Below are positions 21,643 to 23,381 of a stretch of 23,381 nucleotides of DNA, piece after piece. The stretch is taken from the NCBI GenBank assembly GCA_038211455.1, contig JBBQVP010000055.1, positions 1 through 23,381 of the forward strand. Reading direction: 5' to 3'. The notes under the pieces were generated by a model, which ran no database searches, was not told where the DNA came from, and saw only the letters and a program-made list of their open reading frames with translations. The stretch is from SZAS-79 sp038211455. Its GTDB lineage: Bacteria > Pseudomonadota > Gammaproteobacteria > Burkholderiales > SG8-39. The position numbers and the translations under genes were made by a program. Each line of letters starts with the position of its first letter. Position 1 is the first letter of the stretch.

Positions 21643-22716
21643 ATGAACCAGTCCACATCGGGAACCGCTGCGCGCTTTGTTGCGCGCGGCATGGCCGCGG
21701 CGCTCGGCGCCGTCTTGATCAGCGCAGCATTGCCCGCCGCTGCGGAAATGGCCGCCTGGGAAAAGGCCCTGTACGAAGCGGCGAAGAAGGAAAAGCAGTT
21801 CACCGTGTACACCGCGCACTACAACACCGAATCGATCGCCAACATATGCGCTGCCTTCGACAAGAAATACCCCGGGGTGAAGTGCAACTTCGTGCGTACC
21901 ACGGCACAGGTGGCTTTCCAGCGCTTCCAGCAGGATCTCAAGGCCAACATTGCCGTGGCCTCGGTGTTCAGCAGCACCGACGTCAGCCATTATCCCGACC
22001 TGAAGAAGAACGGCCTCTTGACGCCTTACACGCCGCACAACCTGTCGAAGATGGTGGATTCGTTGAAGCAATACAACGACAAGGACGGGCAGTACTGGGT
22101 GACCGCGGCGGCCCTGGTGGTGATCACCTATAACGAAAGCCTGGTCAAGGAAGCGGACGCGCCAAAGAACTGGCCCGACCTGCTCAACCCGAAATGGAAG
22201 GACAAGGTCTCGATCGGCCACCCCGCGTTCAGCGGTTACGTGGGCACCTGGACCGTGCTGATGAGCAAGCTCTATGGCTGGGATTATTTCGTCAAGCTGG
22301 AGAAAAACAGTCCGCAGATCGGCCGCTCGATCAACGATACGGTGACCATGCTGAACGCCAAGGAGCGCTGGGTTGCGGCGGGGCCGGAGGCGACGACGCT
22401 GCTGTCGCGCGATAAGGGCAATCCGCTGGCCGTGATCTACCCGACCGACGGCTCGCTGTTGATGGTCTCGCCCACGGGCATCCCGAAGAACGCGCCCTCG
22501 CCGAATGCGGCCAAGCTGTTCGTCGAGTTCCTGCTCGACCGCAAAGCCGCCGAGGTGCAGGTCAAGGACCACTCCCTGTCGGTGATCAAGGGCATCAAGC
22601 CCGCGCCGGGCGCCAAGCCGGTTGAGGAGATCAAGCTGATCCGGCCGACCGAGGAAGAGATCACGAAAGGCATTCCCGAACTGAAGGAGAAATTCCGCAA
22701 TCTGTTCGGCGTCTGA
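21643..22716 (+). CDS. ABC importer periplasmic binding protein (Fe(3+)/FbpA-like group)
   Basis: A 357-residue exported protein. The signal peptide has a positive start, a hydrophobic core (about 17-30) and PAAA then E as the cleavage site (after A34). The mature protein begins with a helix and then FTVYTAHYNTESIANICAAF, typical of the family 1 extracellular solute-binding proteins related to ferric-iron and putrescine receptors. Further matches are VFSSTDVSHYPDLKKNGLL and NAAKLFVEFLLDRKAAEVQ. The tyrosine pair that binds iron in FbpA is not evident, so the ligand may not be iron. Very strong ribosome site (GGAGGAGGAA) before the ATG. The permease gene starts 3 bases after its stop. Confidence 0.9.
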   Translation: MNQSTSGTAARFVARGMAAALGAVLISAALPAAAEMAAWEKALYEAAKKEKQFTVYTAHYNTESIANICAAFDKKYPGVKCNFVRTTAQVAFQRFQQDLKANIAVASVFSSTDVSHYPDLKKNGLLTPYTPHNLSKMVDSLKQYNDKDGQYWVTAAALVVITYNESLVKEADAPKNWPDLLNPKWKDKVSIGHPAFSGYVGTWTVLMSKLYGWDYFVKLEKNSPQIGRSINDTVTMLNAKERWVAAGPEATTLLSRDKGNPLAVIYPTDGSLLMVSPTGIPKNAPSPNAAKLFVEFLLDRKAAEVQVKDHSLSVIKGIKPAPGAKPVEEIKLIRPTEEEITKGIPELKEKFRNLFGV

Positions 22717-22719
22717 TTC

Positions 22720-23381
22720 GTGAGCGAAGCGGCGGAGCGCGCCGCCGGCGCGCCCTCCAGGGCGGGCCAGTGGTGGCGGCACCTGGACAAGTCGGCATGG
22801 GTCTGGTTGCTGGCCATCGCGGTGCTGGTGTTCCTGGTCGTCAATCCCTTGTTGCGCCTGCTGGTGGTCAGCTTCCAGCAGCCCGACGGCGCGTTCACGC
22901 TGGCCAACTACGTCGCGGCGTACAGCCGTTCGCGCTATGTGGACGCCCTGCTCAATTCGCTTGTGCTGGGCGTGTCTGCCGCGAGCCTGTGCGTCGCCTT
23001 CGGCGTGCCGCTTGCCTGGGCGGTCTCGCGCACCGACATGCCGGCCAAGGGGTTGATCTGGATCTCGATCCTCGGCACGTTCATCATCCCGCCTTACCTC
23101 GGCGCGGTCGGCTGGATCCTGCTCGCCGGGCCGAACGCCGGCTGGCTCAACCGCCTGGCGGTCGAGCTCTTCAGCACGCAAAAGGGGCCGTTCAACATTT
23201 ACTCGATGCCAGGTCTCGTGCTGGTCACGGCGCTGTACAGCTTTCCCTACGTTTTCGTGTTCACCAAGTCGGCGCTCGACCTCGTGTCTTCCGAAATGGA
23301 AGACGCCGCCAACATCCTCGGCGCGGGCAACCTGCGCACGACATTCTCGATCACGCTGCCGCTCGCGCTGCCGGCGATCCT
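22720..23381 (+). CDS. ABC importer permease (3' part outside window)
   Basis: 220 complete codons are visible before the window edge. After a hydrophilic N-terminus the protein has a membrane helix (WVWLLAIAVLVFLVVNPLLRLL), then several more: LLNSLVLGVSAASLCVAFGVPLAW, LIWISILGTFIIPPYLGAVGW and GLVLVTALYSFPYVFVFT (stated as separate segments). It is followed by EMEDAANILGAGNLRTTF, the EAA loop that docks on the ATPase. This is the FbpB/PotB-type fold, which often contains two six-helix halves in this family. The start is GTG, 3 bases after the binding-protein stop, implying translational coupling. Confidence 0.9.
   Translation, partial: MSEAAERAAGAPSRAGQWWRHLDKSAWVWLLAIAVLVFLVVNPLLRLLVVSFQQPDGAFTLANYVAAYSRSRYVDALLNSLVLGVSAASLCVAFGVPLAWAVSRTDMPAKGLIWISILGTFIIPPYLGAVGWILLAGPNAGWLNRLAVELFSTQKGPFNIYSMPGLVLVTALYSFPYVFVFTKSALDLVSSEMEDAANILGAGNLRTTFSITLPLALPAI

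Noticed and set aside
21628..23181. Minus-strand open frame of 517 codons opposite the ABC binding protein and permease
   Set aside because: It is an antisense shadow in GC-rich DNA: Arg-, Gln- and His-rich composition, no domain, and it covers two well-supported plus-strand genes.
1..23381. tRNA, rRNA, CRISPR arrays, IS elements or phage genes
   Set aside because: No cloverleaf-like segments, no regularly spaced repeats, no transposase or integrase motifs were seen on either strand.

Overview
The window is a compact, GC-rich bacterial chromosome segment with about 27 protein genes, no RNA genes, no CRISPR array and no insertion sequence. No gap between genes reaches 300 bases; the longest are about 200. 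The gene mix points to a betaproteobacterium, most likely Burkholderiales or a close relative. It has a Bug-type periplasmic binding protein without its transporter, a LysR gene divergent from a DUF2917 gene, a NUDIX plus metallo-beta-lactamase fusion, and a dense set of acyl-CoA enzymes. The species cannot be named from this sequence.

Left part (1-6004, all on the minus strand). A probable operon runs leftward from about 3116: an 86-residue unknown protein, glutathione reductase (gor), and a thiamine-diphosphate enzyme of the acetolactate synthase family that leaves the window. To its right is a second pair, a 2,4-dienoyl-CoA-reductase-like SDR followed by the NUDIX-MBL fusion, and then the DUF2917 gene, which diverges from a LysR regulator.

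Centre (6114-11948). A GcvA-like LysR gene converges on a PIG3-type quinone oxidoreductase. Next come a threonine/serine dehydratase and a DhlA-like haloalkane dehalogenase (one minus-strand unit), a divergent crotonase, a 107-residue unknown, and a DUF1499 protein.

Right of centre (12144-18651, plus strand). An exported HtrA-like protein with PDZ has lost two of its three catalytic residues. A DUF465 protein and D-aminoacyl-tRNA deacylase (dtd) follow. Then comes a tight run of aminoglycoside-phosphotransferase-like kinase, ACAD10/11-like acyl-CoA dehydrogenase and SDR, followed by a GST and an MBL hydrolase. The kinase-ACAD-SDR trio has the same three enzyme classes as the LvaA, LvaC and LvaD steps of levulinate/4-hydroxyacid catabolism, and is the best candidate for a coherent and possibly uncharacterised pathway here.

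Right end (18643-23381). A Bug receptor, a MarC membrane protein, an orphan HigA-like antitoxin/regulator in a locally AT-rich patch with a perfect inverted repeat, a second crotonase without the canonical glutamates, and the start of an ABC importer (binding protein plus truncated permease).

Overall the segment looks like catabolic and detoxification genome content: CoA-ester breakdown, glutathione and redox enzymes, dehalogenation and solute uptake. I see no phage, defence or secretion island. The most notable points are the lva-like trio, the degenerate HtrA protein, two crotonases without canonical glutamates, and the DhlA homologue with a shorter cap.
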